A stretch of 64,000 bases of DNA from Lytechinus pictus. Taxonomy: Eukaryota; Echinodermata; Echinoidea; Temnopleuroida; Toxopneustidae. Positions within the stretch are counted from its first letter, which is position 1. Every line of letters starts with the position of its first letter. Made by a program: the position numbers and the translations under genes. The stretch lies in contig NC_087254.1 of assembly GCF_037042905.1 (NCBI RefSeq), forward strand, positions 20,795,103-20,859,102. The letters run 5' to 3'. Below, piece by piece: positions 21,870-35,173 of this stretch. The notes beneath the pieces are model-generated. The model ran no database searches. It had not been told where the DNA came from and saw only the letters and a list, made by a program, of their open reading frames with translations.

Positions 21870-24800
21870 GAATCCTTTTTACCACTAACAACATTTTGTT
21901 TTGATTGCAAATACTCAATGAATCAATTTAAGAATGATTTAATTCGAAGTGACTTTGAGTAACTATCTATTTAATCCTTTATGGAGTTACCGCATCATCC
22001 AAACTATAAAGTCAAAGGTAACTCAAAACTGAATGAAAATTTCACTTTCACTCGAGATTCAGTGTACTCTTAATTATGGGGTTGCTATTATTCACTCAAC
22101 TTCTTGAAGAGGGAACAACTTCATTGTGTTTCAACCAAATGTTGATCTACAGTACTCCATAATTTGTTATGCATCACTTTTATTATTAACACGGTGATTC
22201 TCTCATCACCCAAACAAGTCCCCTATAGGAATCCCTTCCACAAGAACAATAATCTTTAAGCCATACTGAACATAGTCAAATTACAGAGTATTGTTACTGA
22301 CTTGCCAATATAGGGCTAATATTTCAATTAACACTATGAACTTTCCAACCCCTGTATTCGAATGAACAAGTTTCGACCAGGGAGGCGATGACTTTGACTG
22401 TAAAGGGGGCACAGTGAAAGGCTAGCTATATATAGGGAGATTGTTCAACAGGTGAGGGAAAGACACATGCCCACGGGAAGGGGCAAATATACAACCCTTA
22501 AAGGCTAAAATGGTAGAAAGCTATAATCAATATTGCGAGAATAATTAGCACGGTTAAGGGGATAAGGCACCAAATTTACTTTCCAAGAAAAATAATTTTA
22601 AATTATCTACTTCCCTATTCTTTGTATACATAAAGTGACATTTTGATTCCACAGGCTATGAAAGTCACCATTAAAAGGTCAATCTGTAACCATCTCTGAA
22701 TAGAGAGAAATCAAACACGTATATGCACTGAAAATTTCTTCATATTCGGATGAAGACTTCATGTGCGGATACTAGACCACCATTCATGCAATAAACCACT
22801 GAATGTTCATTAATTTGTTAATGAAATCGGACGGGTTTATTGCTAAACTGGTCTGAGGATTTTTTTCGTGTTTTTAAAGCAAATTGCGAAGGCTTTGACA
22901 TTGACTGTATCGCAAGAACTTCGGCTCCACTATAGATCTTGGAACAGAAAAAGTTTCACTTATAAAAACGAATTCTGGACAGTATATGCAAGTGATGACA
23001 GATCAGAGCAAATGGTATCAGACTCATCATTTCTTTTGTATCTTATCAAACATGTGAAATATGAAACATTTCCGTTTGTTTGAATTCGATTGCTGATAAG
23101 CCCTTTACCGAAACCACTAAAATGTATGATGTGTCATGGCAGGCACAAATTAAGAACATTTTTTGCTTTCTCGTTTTGAATAAAGTTATAATTATGAGCA
23201 TTCCCATGTAATGTCATTTTTGTTTGACTTCTTTTATTTATCTCAACTTTTTGTTGGGTGTATACTTGACATCATGAAAGAGCGGATGAAGATAAGTAGT
23301 GCCCATATTTCAAAAAATTCTATCAACACCTTTTCTTTGATATATATAATCCAAAACTTTCCTAGCGTTAATCCATTAACTTGTTTCATGGATATAATTC
23401 AATTAACATGTTTAAAATGTTATAACGATAACTTTGAAGTGATAATGAAATTGCATTAATGAATATATCCTTCTTCGAAATCTATGAATGTTAGTTGATA
23501 GAGACATGCAGGCGTAATCATCCGGCCTTGTAATCACCGTAACTCTGATTTATTCGACTAGTACAATAATGTTTCAAATGGTATCGTTATTGATGAACTG
23601 AATAGGGATGAATACAATACTCGAATTTGGAAAGTGATCATAAGCGCGTTTGGATATTTATAATTTTACATATGAATGAATTAGATTAGAGAATTGACTA
23701 GATTTTTTTTCTTAGAAATGAAAGAAAGGAAGGAGGTTTCCTCATTAACTGTAAGTGACCCTTTATTTTGTTTTAGATTGTATAAGCAGAGTGAATGATC
23801 GTCATCGTAATATTATGTTTAACTGGATTATGAAAAAAATCACAGAACAAAAATAACCGATACGAATCTAGTTCGAATTCTGTCACTGAATACAACAATA
23901 GCAATGCGATATATACACCCATAATAAGCCCTGGTGAATAGCCCAGGGACCTATACTTTATTGAGTCACGATAGATGCTAAATGCTATAATAATTTCACT
24001 CTTCCGGTTTCTATAATGTACACAGCTCTATCTGTTCACACGTACTTCGATGTTTTGTTTTCCCGATATCCATATACATTAAGGGTGTTACTGATATACA
24101 TGTAGGCCTACTTATGATATTATACAATGGCATTATCTAGAAAAAAAAATAATAATCGTCATAAAAAACTATTAAGGATACAAATTTATTCTCAGATCTC
24201 AACGGGACTCCAGATCATTCAAAAGTGTGTGCGGGTGGGGGTGTTATCATAAACAAAATATCATTTGTTTGCTTTATCTCTTAAAACTAATTGTTTCTAA
24301 AGATTTGTCGTTTACAATTTGTGTGATAGATATAATGTGTTTTATTACACAATTAATACACTCTGAATTAATAAGGCCATGGTTCTAGGAGTAACAGCGG
24401 GATATTTTTACCATGTTTTAAAGGGGTGCAAAATGCTGTCACTCCTTCGACCTATCCCCATTTCCACCCTCTATTTTTTTTTTTGGGGGGGGGGTTCTTT
24501 TTTTTCTTAGAGCACACCGTTTACGTTCTACTCCTGTTACCTATTTGCCCCTTACGTGTAAAATAGATTTATGGCATATCTGTCAGTGTCTCTTTTCTTG
24601 AACAAAAAATTGGCTAATTATTATCCCCGAGACATCCCTTTTGTATTGTCTGTGAAGCACATCAGTAGACTCTTAAATGGGTACTTGTCATCGTAACCTA
24701 ATCCAAAATGTTTCCTAATTGAGTTACTATTTTAGGGATGACTGCAGCGTTTACTCGTAGACACTGTTCTATAATTACGAGGTAATGAGAAACCTATTTG

Positions 24801-26347
24801 ATCCATGTTCTTCTACGAGTTTTGATCTTGTCAAGATACCATTACACAGTGTTAGCATTAAAGCTGTCTGGTGGCTTAATCTTCTCGGTAAGTGATAGTT
24901 TTTACTATTCCATGGATAGGTGATACGCATTCATGATACACTAATGTGATTAGTTGGTTTATTACTCATACAAGTGAGCAGAAGTCATAACGATATTGTC
25001 ACGATCATTGAATGGTAATATTGCCAAACGTTTTTAAATGACTTCGATTAGAACACGATAGAGCAAAACATTAAAGTATATAAAGTAAATGATCGAAGAA
25101 GTAGGTAATCAAAACTAATAAACGCATTCATATTTCTTTTCCATCAGTGATTAAGCTAACATCAGTGTTGTTGATATCATAACTATTTGAAAATGCACAT
25201 GTTAAATTATTCCAATTTAAAAGAGGATATACATCTCTATCAGCCCAATTTCCGGACTGAGAAAAACGGATATGAACTTTAACATTATTGTTGCATCCTT
25301 CTAAAATGAAAATATAGCTTCTCTCTCTTGAATTAGGCCTATATGTATGTTTGTCACTTCAAAAGTACATTGCACTTTTCATGTATACATTGTCCATGAA
25401 GCTTACATTTGATATAGTGGGCGTGTTGTAATGGCGATTTGGTATACAAAACAGACTATTTCCCTCTTTAATCTTACTGCTTAAAGATTATGATTCTGAA
25501 CTGAAGCGCCATATAAGGCAATGAGAGGAGATACAAGTATTATAGGTCTATACCGACAAGCAACATTTATAACTGATTGTTGATAGAAATATAATAAAAA
25601 TCGATTTTTACAATTTATTGATATATCATTCATCTGATCGGATTTGGATTAAGATAAGTACGTCCTTGTAAAAATACATCCAGATGAAATACAAATGAAT
25701 GTGGTTCCCGTAAGAAAATGTGGTGATAATAATGTTGACCGGATACATATCCGATAATGTCTAAAGTATTTCCGGATTGGAATACAAGGGAATGACGTCA
25801 ATGGGCTTAAGACTATCATCGTTCATCGTTATACCCATGCACGGATATTAGGATTTATCTGTTTTCGTCTATCATATACATGACAAGTAATATAAAGATT
25901 GCTTAACCAACTTTTTGCCGGGCCATAATTTCTTTTAACTTAAATTTAAAAAAAACTTCCATAGATATTTTTAAACATGATTATACCATGATTACTGAGG
26001 TTAAATATAGGAGATCGAGTTTGAGCTGGGAAAGAGCACAATATATTTCATAATAAAAACAACTGAGAATTCAAGTGCGAATAAGAGTTTCAGCATAACT
26101 TTATTTACAAGCATTTCGTTCAATATGAGTACAAAAATATAAAGATCTGAACATTTCAATTCATCTATTATCAACATGATTAATACAGAGCGAATGAAGA
26201 ACTTTTCATGGCGTCAATAAATCTTCATAACAACCCAAATTCATGAAATTATAGAACGATTACTACATAATTTTTATACATCATTCACGTCATTCAAGGC
26301 ATCTATAGTACACGATGCCAAATCAGCAATATGGAGATAAACTTTTT
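21870..26347. other. Long AT-rich non-coding stretch
   Basis: I find no exon with coding character on either strand in about 4.5 kb, only short frames. Homopolymer junctions (poly-T then poly-G at 24473-24494) and scattered AT-rich repeats are the only visible structure. It lies between the 3' ends of gene B (plus) and gene C (minus), so it is an intergenic region between converging genes. Confidence 0.5.
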
Positions 26348-26658
26348 GGCCCGTATTCTGAAGTCGGATTTAACTTAAACTCAGGTTTAAAGTTGTGGTT
26401 TAAGTATGGAAAGCCAATTGTTACATAAATCACTACCAGTAGAGGAATCATATTTCAGCTCATTTGGCTCTCAAATCATTCATACTTGTCTAGGAAATAT
26501 AAATAGATGATTGTCTTCACCATTGAATAATCAGGAAAGAGCACAGTAAATATAAGAGACATACATCTTAATAAAAATTTTGACATTTTTGGCTTCCCAT
26601 AATTTAAGCACAGAGTTAGACCATGGTCTGAGTTAAACCTGACTTCAGAATACGGGCC
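26348..26658. mobile_element. MITE with GGCCCGTATTCTGAAGTC inverted ends
   Basis: It starts ggcccgtattctgaagtcgg and ends ctgacttcagaatacgggcc, about 20 bp of inverted match, continued by a weaker gtttaa/ttaaac block. It is 311 bp with no coding content. Flanking ttt on both sides is compatible with a short target duplication. Confidence 0.85.
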
Positions 26659-28526
26659 TTTTAGTCAGGAAATACTGTAACAGTGCAAGAGAACATTTCA
26701 ATGATCACTGGGTTGGACTCAATCTCCTCTACTTCAAGGTACATCGCGTTGTTTACCAGATTGGACAATTAACATTTCAAATATATTTTTCTTTATTCAC
26801 ATATATAAAAAAAAAGTCAATGATAATAATACAATGATTATAATAACAGCATGGGAATATCACCTTTAATTTTATTGTAGAAAAAATGTCCTTTCGCCAT
26901 AGTATTTCCCCTGTCCAATCGATACTTTTTTTTTGGGGGGGGGGTGAACCATCGGGAACTGTATAATGAATTCATAGATATTACAAATTTCCAGTTGTTT
27001 GATATCGTTTTTAGGGTGCACTTTCTAAAATTAAAACTAAATTTAAAAATCTCGTGGTAAATTTATTGAGTCATTTTAAAAGTCATCATACAGAAAAAAC
27101 AAATTCGGACTTTCCACAATTCCGCTATCAGTTGCCACTAGACATGCTAGATCACTGACCACGACTCGTTTTTACCCTTTTCGTTATCAATGTTATAGTT
27201 GTACTGTATCACTGGCTAATTATTATAGCAAGATTTAAAGTAAACTTTAGTATTCATGTTCTATAACCTTCTATTTCCCCGGTTATTATTATATTTTTCC
27301 AGTCCATGTCTCTCCCATCACCATAGAAATGCACGTCGACAAAACTTGCTGACGTCACTGTCTTCCTTCGTCTTGCCCCGATATAACCGCCATCAGATAA
27401 TCCGATGTTTCATCTTCTCAACATAGTAACATGGTTTACTAACATGACCAAGTCTAACAATAATCATTTCATTTAAGGCGGGATGGAGGCAATCACCCCC
27501 ATGTATTTTCAAGAGATTAAGAAAGAAAACCAGTTGAGAAAAGACAAAAAAAAGACGCGGAGATGAAGATCTCTACATCCTTATAATTCTATCCATGAAA
27601 TTGTGGATGAAGATCAGTCAACAGTTAGAAAATTAATGACTTCTTTGTATATGCATAAGACTAGAATGAAGTTGGCAATCTTATATATTTTGGACCGGTC
27701 CCTTATTGCGATTTGACGAAATCAGAGTTGGAAATGAAGATTGTTTTTTTCCTATAATGCCCATATTCTTTATTTGATAAAAAGACAAATCAACACCACC
27801 AAAATGCCCTGGTACCCCCCCCCCGTAATTTCATGATTGCTATATTGATTTACCACTTCGTTTAAATGACCATTTCCTCTTAAAATGAGCGATTTTTAAC
27901 TGATAGCTATCAAGGGTAACCATGGCAATGGGGAATGTTGCGGGGATCCAAAATGTCGTTTGAATGACACGAATGACGTCATCCCGAGCTCGGGGCGGTC
28001 GGCGATCCTGCGTTCAATGCTATTAGCTAGTTTTGCACCGCCATAAAGAACAAATTCAAGAACGCAGTAAATGTATTGAAAATGCGAGTCAAATGACAAT
28101 GAACAGCTGAGAAGCCTTTGTCGAAAATTCAGGGTGAACTGGATCAGGCGATCGTCCTAACTTTCTGAACTGACGAATAAATGCAAGTCTGTCTAGAGTC
28201 CAGGGCGAAACTGCTGTTTTGAGTGACCAAATTTCGACAAAGAATTCTTGGTTGCTCATTATCATGAATGGCGCTTGACAAGTCTTCTCCTTTGTTCCAG
28301 ATAGCGTTGTGTGTTGCTGTGCGGAAACCTCCTATTGACACAGGCATTCTCGGATTTTCAGTTAATTTTCAATAAAGCTCGCTCGGTAGAAATCATAATT
28401 TGTGCGGCAAAAAGACAAATTCGGGATCTGCGAGGAGTCGGAACACTTTCAGCAGGTTACCAGTTAGATTGAGTTCGTGCAAGCGCGAGCATTATTTTCA
28501 TCGCTCCAATTATTTTTCACCGGAAG
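26659..28526 (-). other. Downstream region and probable 3' UTR of gene C
   Basis: The minus-strand signal AATAAA at 27774-27769 lies about 750 nt past the gene C stop and is the best candidate poly(A) site. At 28070-28270 a block with gagaagcctttgtcgaaaat and its partial inverse atttcgacaaagaattcttg resembles the palindrome at 46975-47225. Confidence 0.4.
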
Positions 28527-28701
28527 TTACGTAGGTCCGCTCCCAGCTACCTCAGCAGCTGCTACATCGTCGTAAGCTGGGGGAGGTTCATCACACGACA
28601 TACTCAGAGAATATCCTCTGTTCGTCCCCGATGATGTACCGTTCCCTACGCGGTTCGGACGTGGGGACCGAGGCCCAGGTGTTGTTCCGTTACCATGGTT
28701 A
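28527..28701 (-). CDS. Gene C, last coding exon with PPPAYDDV
   Basis: On the minus strand the acceptor gttctttttag ends at 28702. The exon reads NHGNGTTPGPRSPRPN, then YSLSMSCDEPPPAYDDV, then AAAEVAGSGPT and TAA at 28529-28527. A Gly/Ser/Pro-rich lead followed by PPxYDDV in a short terminal exon is the same design as gene B exon 2. The exon needs two bases from upstream: AG from 47555-47554 plus T gives Ser and keeps the frame open, the same 2+1 junction phase as genes A and B. The only matching two-helix exon on this strand in the window is at 47554-48107. The pairing rests on phase, architecture and absence of alternatives, not on a transcript. Confidence 0.7.
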
Positions 28702-28790
28702 CTAAAAAGAACAAGAAAACAAAAACAAAAAAGGATTGCTTACAAATCATGAGATAACAATATGCAATGTAATTAAACATGATTAATATA

Positions 28791-29775
28791 CAGTGCGTAT
28801 CAAAAAAAGTTTACACTTTGAGAAAAGCCCTGGGGATTAAAAAATATACAACATGTGGGTAATTTTTTCACATATAATCTTGGGTTTGGGTCTCATCTAT
28901 CAAATGAAAGTAAAAGTTTTGACAGCATTTTACACTTGAGTGAGCACTGTCCATTTTTGTAAAGCTCGCAGAAATCTGTTTGCGCAGAAATGCTCGTTTT
29001 TACGCTGTGTCAAGGGGAACGGGCGAAATCAAACTTACCCTGCGAAACATTTTTCATACATTTCCCTTGCACTTTTACTCAATTTAGATAAAACGGATAC
29101 ATTCAAGCATTTTGTAACAATTTTGCCACCCAAATTGAGATTTCAACACTTAGTAAGCACAACCTTTACCCTTTTGTGCCAGCTGGATCTGAGGACATAA
29201 CTGCATCTGAACAAAAGTTTACATCAGACATCTCCAGCATTTTTTCACTAAGTTTTTATCATTTAAAGTGGGTTTACATTTAATTTTTCATATAATACTT
29301 GTTTCTCCACACTTTTCCCAAGCTTGACAATAATTAACAAAATGAAAATCAAGCCTAATCCATTCATGTAAATCACAGCTCAGTGTAAAGCAAATATAGT
29401 CTTGATGGCCTCGGATTGTGGGGGAGTGGGGTGGGGCGCAATGCACTGTTCGAAGTGTTTTGGGCAAGGAAACAAGTTAAAAAAGGTAAAAGATATCTTC
29501 AAATCAATTTTACTAGCTAAATTCCACATGGTCTTCATGATTAAGGTCTACATTTATTCGCATAACTATTTCAGAGTTCTGCGCAAATCATTTTTCACTA
29601 ACTTTTCAAAAGTAAGTGGTGCTCACTCAAGCGGAAATATTTTTCGATAGTTATATCTTCGCATGCTTCAATCGATCTGTACCAATGTTAAAATGTGAAA
29701 AAATCTTCAGGATATTACAAATGTATAATTTTACAGGATTTTTTCAAAGTGTAAACTTTTTTTTGATACGCACTG
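28791..29775. mobile_element. Mariner/Tc1-like non-autonomous element
   Basis: The inverted ends CAGTGCGTATCAAAAAAAG and CTTTTTTTTGATACGCACTG continue as TTTACACTTTGA/TCAAAGTGTAAA, about 31 bp in all. Each side is flanked by TA (28789-28790 and 29776-29777). TA duplication with ends starting CAGTGCGTATC fits the mariner/Tc1 superfamily. The 985-bp interior has no frame long enough for a transposase. It sits about 90 bp upstream of the last exon of gene C, inside its intron. Confidence 0.85.
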
Positions 29776-29781
29776 TATATA

Positions 29782-30397
29782 CCTGGCAGGAATTTATTCC
29801 CTGAAATGCCGAGCGCGTAAAAGCTGCTTGAGCTACAGCCATGCAGGGTAATAATTACCGTGTTTACACTTAATCGGCATTTGAATCGGCTCGCGGTTCT
29901 GAACCGCGAGCCGATGCAGCATCGGCTTTTTCATAGCGTGTAAACGCGAGTAACTTGAATCGGCTCGCGGTTCAGAACCGGCAATTTGCACCACCAAAGT
30001 AGTAGGTTCTGAACCGCGAGCCGATGCAGAATCGGCTTTTTTACTACGTGTAAACAGAAAGCCGATTCTGCACCGGCAATTTGTGCGCATTTCAATTACT
30101 TTACCATTGTGACGTATTTGTTAGCGCACTGATCCAGCGTTGTCTTTATTATGACGTATATAGGTATGCGTATCATTTCAAGTTTTTGCATCGGCTCGCG
30201 GTTCTGAACCGTGAGCTGTAACAACGTGTAAACGCAATCCAAATGCCGATTCTGCATCGGCAATTGGTTCAGAACCAATTGCCGATTAAGTGTAAACACG
30301 GTAAATATCCAAGTCCTTTGGAAGCGCATAGAGACGTTATTCATAATGTGTTATGCGCTATACAAGAACTGAATATCAGTATTATTATTATTATATT
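29782..30397 (+). mobile_element. SINE 3' part, split by a MITE
   Basis: The segments 29782-29857 (cctggcaggaatttattcc, then cagggtaataatta) and 30302-30397 (aaatatccaagtcctttgga, gcgctatacaagaactg and a (TTA)n tail) together match the body and tail of the SINE at 20108-20466. The 5' tRNA-like head is missing; the sequence begins at the edge of the mariner-like element. Confidence 0.75.
29858..30301. mobile_element. MITE with CCGTGTTTACACTTAATCGG ends, multiple internal hairpins
   Basis: The left end ccgtgtttacacttaatcgg is an exact inverted match of the right end ccgattaagtgtaaacacgg. TA flanks both sides. Inside, the block ggctcgcggttctgaaccg recurs four times in direct and inverted copies, so the DNA can form nested hairpins. 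It interrupts a SINE. Confidence 0.88.
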
Positions 30398-31558
30398 CTA
30401 ATATTCTTGCACCCGATTTCACGTCAGTAATTAATTAGTAAATGTCATTTCAGGAACACTACACAATCTTTTTTCTTTTAACACTAATTGAAAAAAAAAT
30501 GCATGATAAAGCATCTCACATCGTATATAGCATGTTATCTATTTGATTTATCATATACAATCATGGCCTTTTCATGAAGGTGGTGGCGCCAAGAAATATT
30601 TGAGCTTGATTTTTTCCTCACTTTTAGATGGACAATGAAGGTTCTAAATACATAATTTGAGTGTAAAACGACAAAGACTGCATGTTCAAGACTACATTCT
30701 GAATAATTATCACTACAACATTCTATTACATATCCTTATTTTGTTTGATGTAGCCTCTCGTTATAACAGGAAGTATAATAAACTTCCACAAATATACATT
30801 TCCAAAAAGACTTTCACTTCAAAATATTATATCGAATAAGTGAATGAATAGTAGAAAAGGTTACAGGTCATTGTTAAGTCATTGCCATGATTGACTGTCA
30901 TGGATGTGCCGGATGGTTAGGCCATGTTTTCCCATGACACAGTCATGCCCGAGGTACTGACCTATTGCTGGTGCTGGCCTCGATAGATCGTACAAAGTTT
31001 GTTATGTGGTTATTTTCCTAAATGCTATATAAAGACATTAAATGCTTGGTATAGAAAGCATCAAGAGAGCAGACAACTCTGGGTTCTCTCCGAAGGACCT
31101 GGTAGTGACGATTACTGCGTTATACCAAAAGACACTTGGCATATCGACTTAACTGTTTTAGACCCTGCTCGCATGGATTAGAATATAGATATTCTTATTC
31201 ACCCCCTCGTTAGTCAATTGAAATGGTTGTGAATATTATGCAAAAATCAAAACGAACATTCCCCTTCAGTACATTGCAAACTACTATTTTAATCAGGTTC
31301 ATTTACGCTACGGAACCTGATGCCTTCTCATTGCCAATTTAACCTGTTTCCTTGTACCAACTTAGTTCCTGGTGCTGATTTGAATTCAAGGAGGAAAAAA
31401 TTAACGAACTCCAACAACTTACCTCTATTCGGAATTTTCTTTTCGTCATTTTACTTAATGATAGGCCTATGTGATATTAACAAAATGTATTATGTGTGTG
31501 GTGGAAAATACAGAAAAGATGACTTTGTTGTAGACCTATAATAAAAGACAAATGTTAT
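30398..31558. other. Intronic DNA of gene C, no recognised feature
   Basis: Only short frames without motifs. Confidence 0.35.
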
Positions 31559-31815
31559 TATACAGTGCACTGCAAAAACTCCGGTGTTGATTTAACACCA
31601 GCCCGGAATCTATATGTCCATACCGGAGAAGTATTGAAACAACACCAGTTTGGAATCAAACCGATGTTGTGTTAATACTAATTGGTGTTACACCAAAACG
31701 AAACTGGTGTTGGTTAACACTTCTCTGGTGTGGACATACATAGATTCCGGGCTGGTGTTAATTCAACACCGGAGTTTTTGCAGTGTGCGTCCCAGAAAAA
31801 AGGAAACCGGGAATA
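31559..31815 (+). mobile_element. Terminus of a second mariner-like family, interrupted by a MITE
   Basis: Removing the MITE at 31569-31784 and one copy of its duplication leaves tatacagtgcgtcccagaaa followed by aaaggaaaccggg. This closely matches 57729-57760 (tatacagtgcgtcccacaaa, then aaacgaaaccgag). Both look like left ends of one TA-flanked family; I did not find the right ends. Confidence 0.55.
31569..31784. mobile_element. Palindromic MITE with ACTGCAAAAAC termini, copy 2
   Basis: The ends are ACTGCAAAAACTCC and GGAGTTTTTGCAGT, flanked by gtgc at 31565-31568 and 31785-31788. It is almost fully palindromic over 216 bp and shares the text cagcccggaatctat with the copy at 18421-18624. Confidence 0.88.
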
Positions 31816-32344
31816 CCATGTCTTTTTTTTTTCTTCAAAAGCAAATAAATTATGATACTAGTATTTCATTACAAAATTCAATTATTCCTCTTTATTTTGA
31901 TACCTAACATGAAACGAACACTTCAAGCAAATGAGCAAGACGAGTGTGAAAGTTTAATGTCAAAACCAGTTTGCGCAGAAAAATTGGACAAGACTGGTTC
32001 GAGATACGACGACCGTGCTTATTCGACGATTGGCATTTCTTTTGTATTCTTTGTTACTTTCTCTCACTGATCCCTAAAATGAGAGTGGATTCCGATTCAC
32101 ACGTGAGTTTTGGGGCAAATCGTTTCTGATATGTTTATTGTTTTTAATCTGCCATGCGTGAACGATTTGCTTATAGCTGTTGGTTTCAAATTCGAGATGA
32201 TATTCCACTCTTGCCATGAGTATCAAATTAATAGTAAAAAACACATTTAATAATTGTGAAATCTATCTCTGAAAACGCGTTTTCTTTTTCTTGGACGCAT
32301 GCACTGTATAGTCCTTCGTGTTTTTGCTAGTATATCTCTGTTGA

Positions 32345-32553
32345 CAAATAAACTTTATTGTCATTAAATGAGTTTTTACAGACGTCTATCGACCAGACAT
32401 TATTATTTACGTCTAGGACCGAACTTAAATGTTACCATTCCAAAGACGTGACCAGGGCTCAAAACTCGAACCCGCAGCATCAGTTCGTAACATCCACCAT
32501 CATGACCATCAAACTGGGATTACAGGCGCACACCACAACGCCAGTTCAATTTA
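32345..32553 (-). mobile_element. Possible pol III-type SINE with a 7SL/Alu-like word
   Basis: On the minus strand 32543-32514 reads tggcgttgtggtgtgcgcct followed by gtaatcccag. This is close to the conserved pol III A-box and adjoining segment of SRP (7SL) RNA and of Alu (GCCTGTAATCCCAG). About 45 bases on, gcgggttcgagttttgagcc (32474-32455) looks like a tRNA-type B box. A tail-like tttaatgacaataaagttta lies near 32367-32348. It may be a tRNA-derived SINE that matches by chance, or a 7SL-related one. Confidence 0.4.
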
Positions 32554-35173
32554 GTAGCAAGCCTATCATATTTTTTTTTTATTTGTGGAGATTCACAGGC
32601 CACCCCATGATGAGACCTAACTTTCACAAACTCTGTTTCATCAGTGCTTGCTTGTCTGTTTTATAATATATTCATCATTGACATGTTCATGAAATTGCCC
32701 TTGCCCAAAATAGCTATCTGCCAACCATTGGCGGTCGAAAGGGTATATATATTAAGGGATGTAATAAACCGCCAACTTTTTTTCCGCCAAACTCAATTTA
32801 GAGCGTAAATTAAAATTATCCTTTCTATTACTGACGGTAGACAAGAGGGAGTAGAGGACTGGAGGACCCCATCCCGTTCCCTTTTTTTTTTTTTACATAT
32901 GGAGTAGTTTTTTATCATTTTGTTTATTCAATTGCTTTAAATTTTGGACATAATTTGCATCGTATTTCTTTGGATAACTGATAGAATCCCAAGGTGACTG
33001 TGTATGTTTTTGTTAGAAAGGGGCAAATAAAACAAGACGTATTCAGATTTTGTGAGGGAATTTGACAGCATTTGTAAGGCTTATCAGTCTTATGACCATG
33101 ATGACGAACAGAATGCAATTTAATATATTCTTATATCCTCAAAAAATACCAGAGACAGAGGTGAATAATGTCTTGAACTAGTACAGCAAAGTTGCTGGAT
33201 CCACTAATATAACGTATATCACAATTAATTCTAATTTGTTTTAGAGATGACAAATTATAATTCACTTCCCACCAAAGGTATCAATAATACATTTTAAGGC
33301 AAAAATAAATAATTTATTCATTAGTAACTATTTTTTTTTAAATCGCGGGTCAGATTTTCAGATATCATACACCATAAAAGAAAGCAAGAACCTGCATGCA
33401 GCCCCTTGAAAGTTTGTGACTAGTTTTGCCACAGACATATAAGTCATCATCAATTTACTCAACTTATCCCCTTCCCCTCCTTCCATCCATCCACCCCTCC
33501 CCTATCCCGATCCCCGGAGGATTCCGTATATGCCCTAGATCTGGGAAGCTTCCTGCATCTATAATTCAGACTGACATCCACGAACTAAACTTAGTCTCGT
33601 CGGAGTACAATAAACCTATGTATACCATTTAAGGGGTAATACACAGGTCACAATGAGGTTTCATTCTGTTTATGGTTCATAAACTAATTTCAGTCTTTTC
33701 ACAAGCCCTCAATCATATATTAATTTTTAGGCTTACCGAATTTACAAATTTACGGAAAATTTCTTAGTGTCATATTAGATTAAGCCTATATCATGTGCAA
33801 GAAGTACTATCTACACGATCAACATTGGATCATTGTCTTGCCATTGTTCAATTTGTAAAATACCATGATTGAGTTAAATCATAATACAAATATTGAAAAT
33901 CTATTCTTGTTCATAATCATGATAATATACTCCAAGTTCTTTTAAGGCCAAGCTCATCCAAACAAAAGCTTAACTGAATTGGCAAAACATTTTTTTTCTG
34001 GAAATCGTCTTCAATATCGGATGTAAAGAATGAAAGGCGTATCATTTCTAAGTTTAGTTTTGTGCAGTATGATTTCTTTCAATATTTCCTCTTTTAATAG
34101 AAAATACGATTTAATTGGCACCCTGAAATTGAAGTCCTCATGCATTTGTGTAACATTAAGAAACAGCTTATCTATCACAGCAAATTAAAAATTGTAATAT
34201 GTCATACTTTAAGATTTTTACTTTAGAAATAGTGGGTGGCCACCTGTGTGTGAAATCTTCGGCTCTCTCATATGCATTTGCATTTCCCAAGTGCTGTGCA
34301 CAGAATTGTTTTGGGGAAAATCATGTGATTTTTGTTTTAAATGTCATAACTTTCTTCAGTTTTATGACCTTTCTTTATCTATTTTTAGTCAAACCTATTT
34401 TTTGAAGGGAGGGGGTGATAACATTCACCTTAAACCACGATTTCGAGTGTGGAACAAACGGATTTGAGTTTACTGATTTAGTGAAGAATTAGTTCAGTTA
34501 CATTTATGTTCAAAATGAAAGTGTTCTCAGATTTCAAAAATGATGTAATATAAATAGACAATGTGTGCTTAAAAGGACCTCCTTCGCGTCCTAATTTAGT
34601 TTAGCTCTGAGTGCAATAGATACAAGATATCATTTGTCATCAACAATTTTGATTATATTACATGGGGCTCACTAAATTGAATAGGAAATATTATTCGATG
34701 ACATATCATTTTTCATCGCGCTATTCATACTGCAATTTTACTAATCTGTGTAATCTCCTTCTCCACCGCAAGCATACTTTGCCCCGAAAACTTATTCTTA
34801 CTGAAAACTTATTCTTACTGCATGCCCCAATATGCACTAGCTGTACCATGTCTTTTTTTAATCTGTTACTTTAAATCTGCCACATTACAACAACTGCATA
34901 TTGTTACAATTTGTGCTAAGTCATTATTATAATGTTTGTTTGTTTCTTTTTTTCCTTAGCTCGACATCTCTATATATCTCATATTTTTTTTCTTCATTAT
35001 GAAGTTGATTAAACAATGTAACCAATATTTGGTAAACGTATGGTCATTGTAGAGTTGTCAGAAGCAAGACCACATCATTATACCGAATAAGTTATTTAAA
35101 ACAAAATTTTGAGACAACCCCACTTAGCAAGTTGTCAACAAATACCATTCACTGCAGTAGGTAAATGAAAGTT
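32554..35173. other. Intronic DNA of gene C, no recognised feature
   Basis: AT-rich with short frames only; no clear terminal repeats found. Confidence 0.35.

Noticed and set aside
28940-29200. 86-residue frame inside the mariner-like element
   Set aside because: Too short for a transposase, with no DD(E/D) context or helix-turn-helix that I can recognise.
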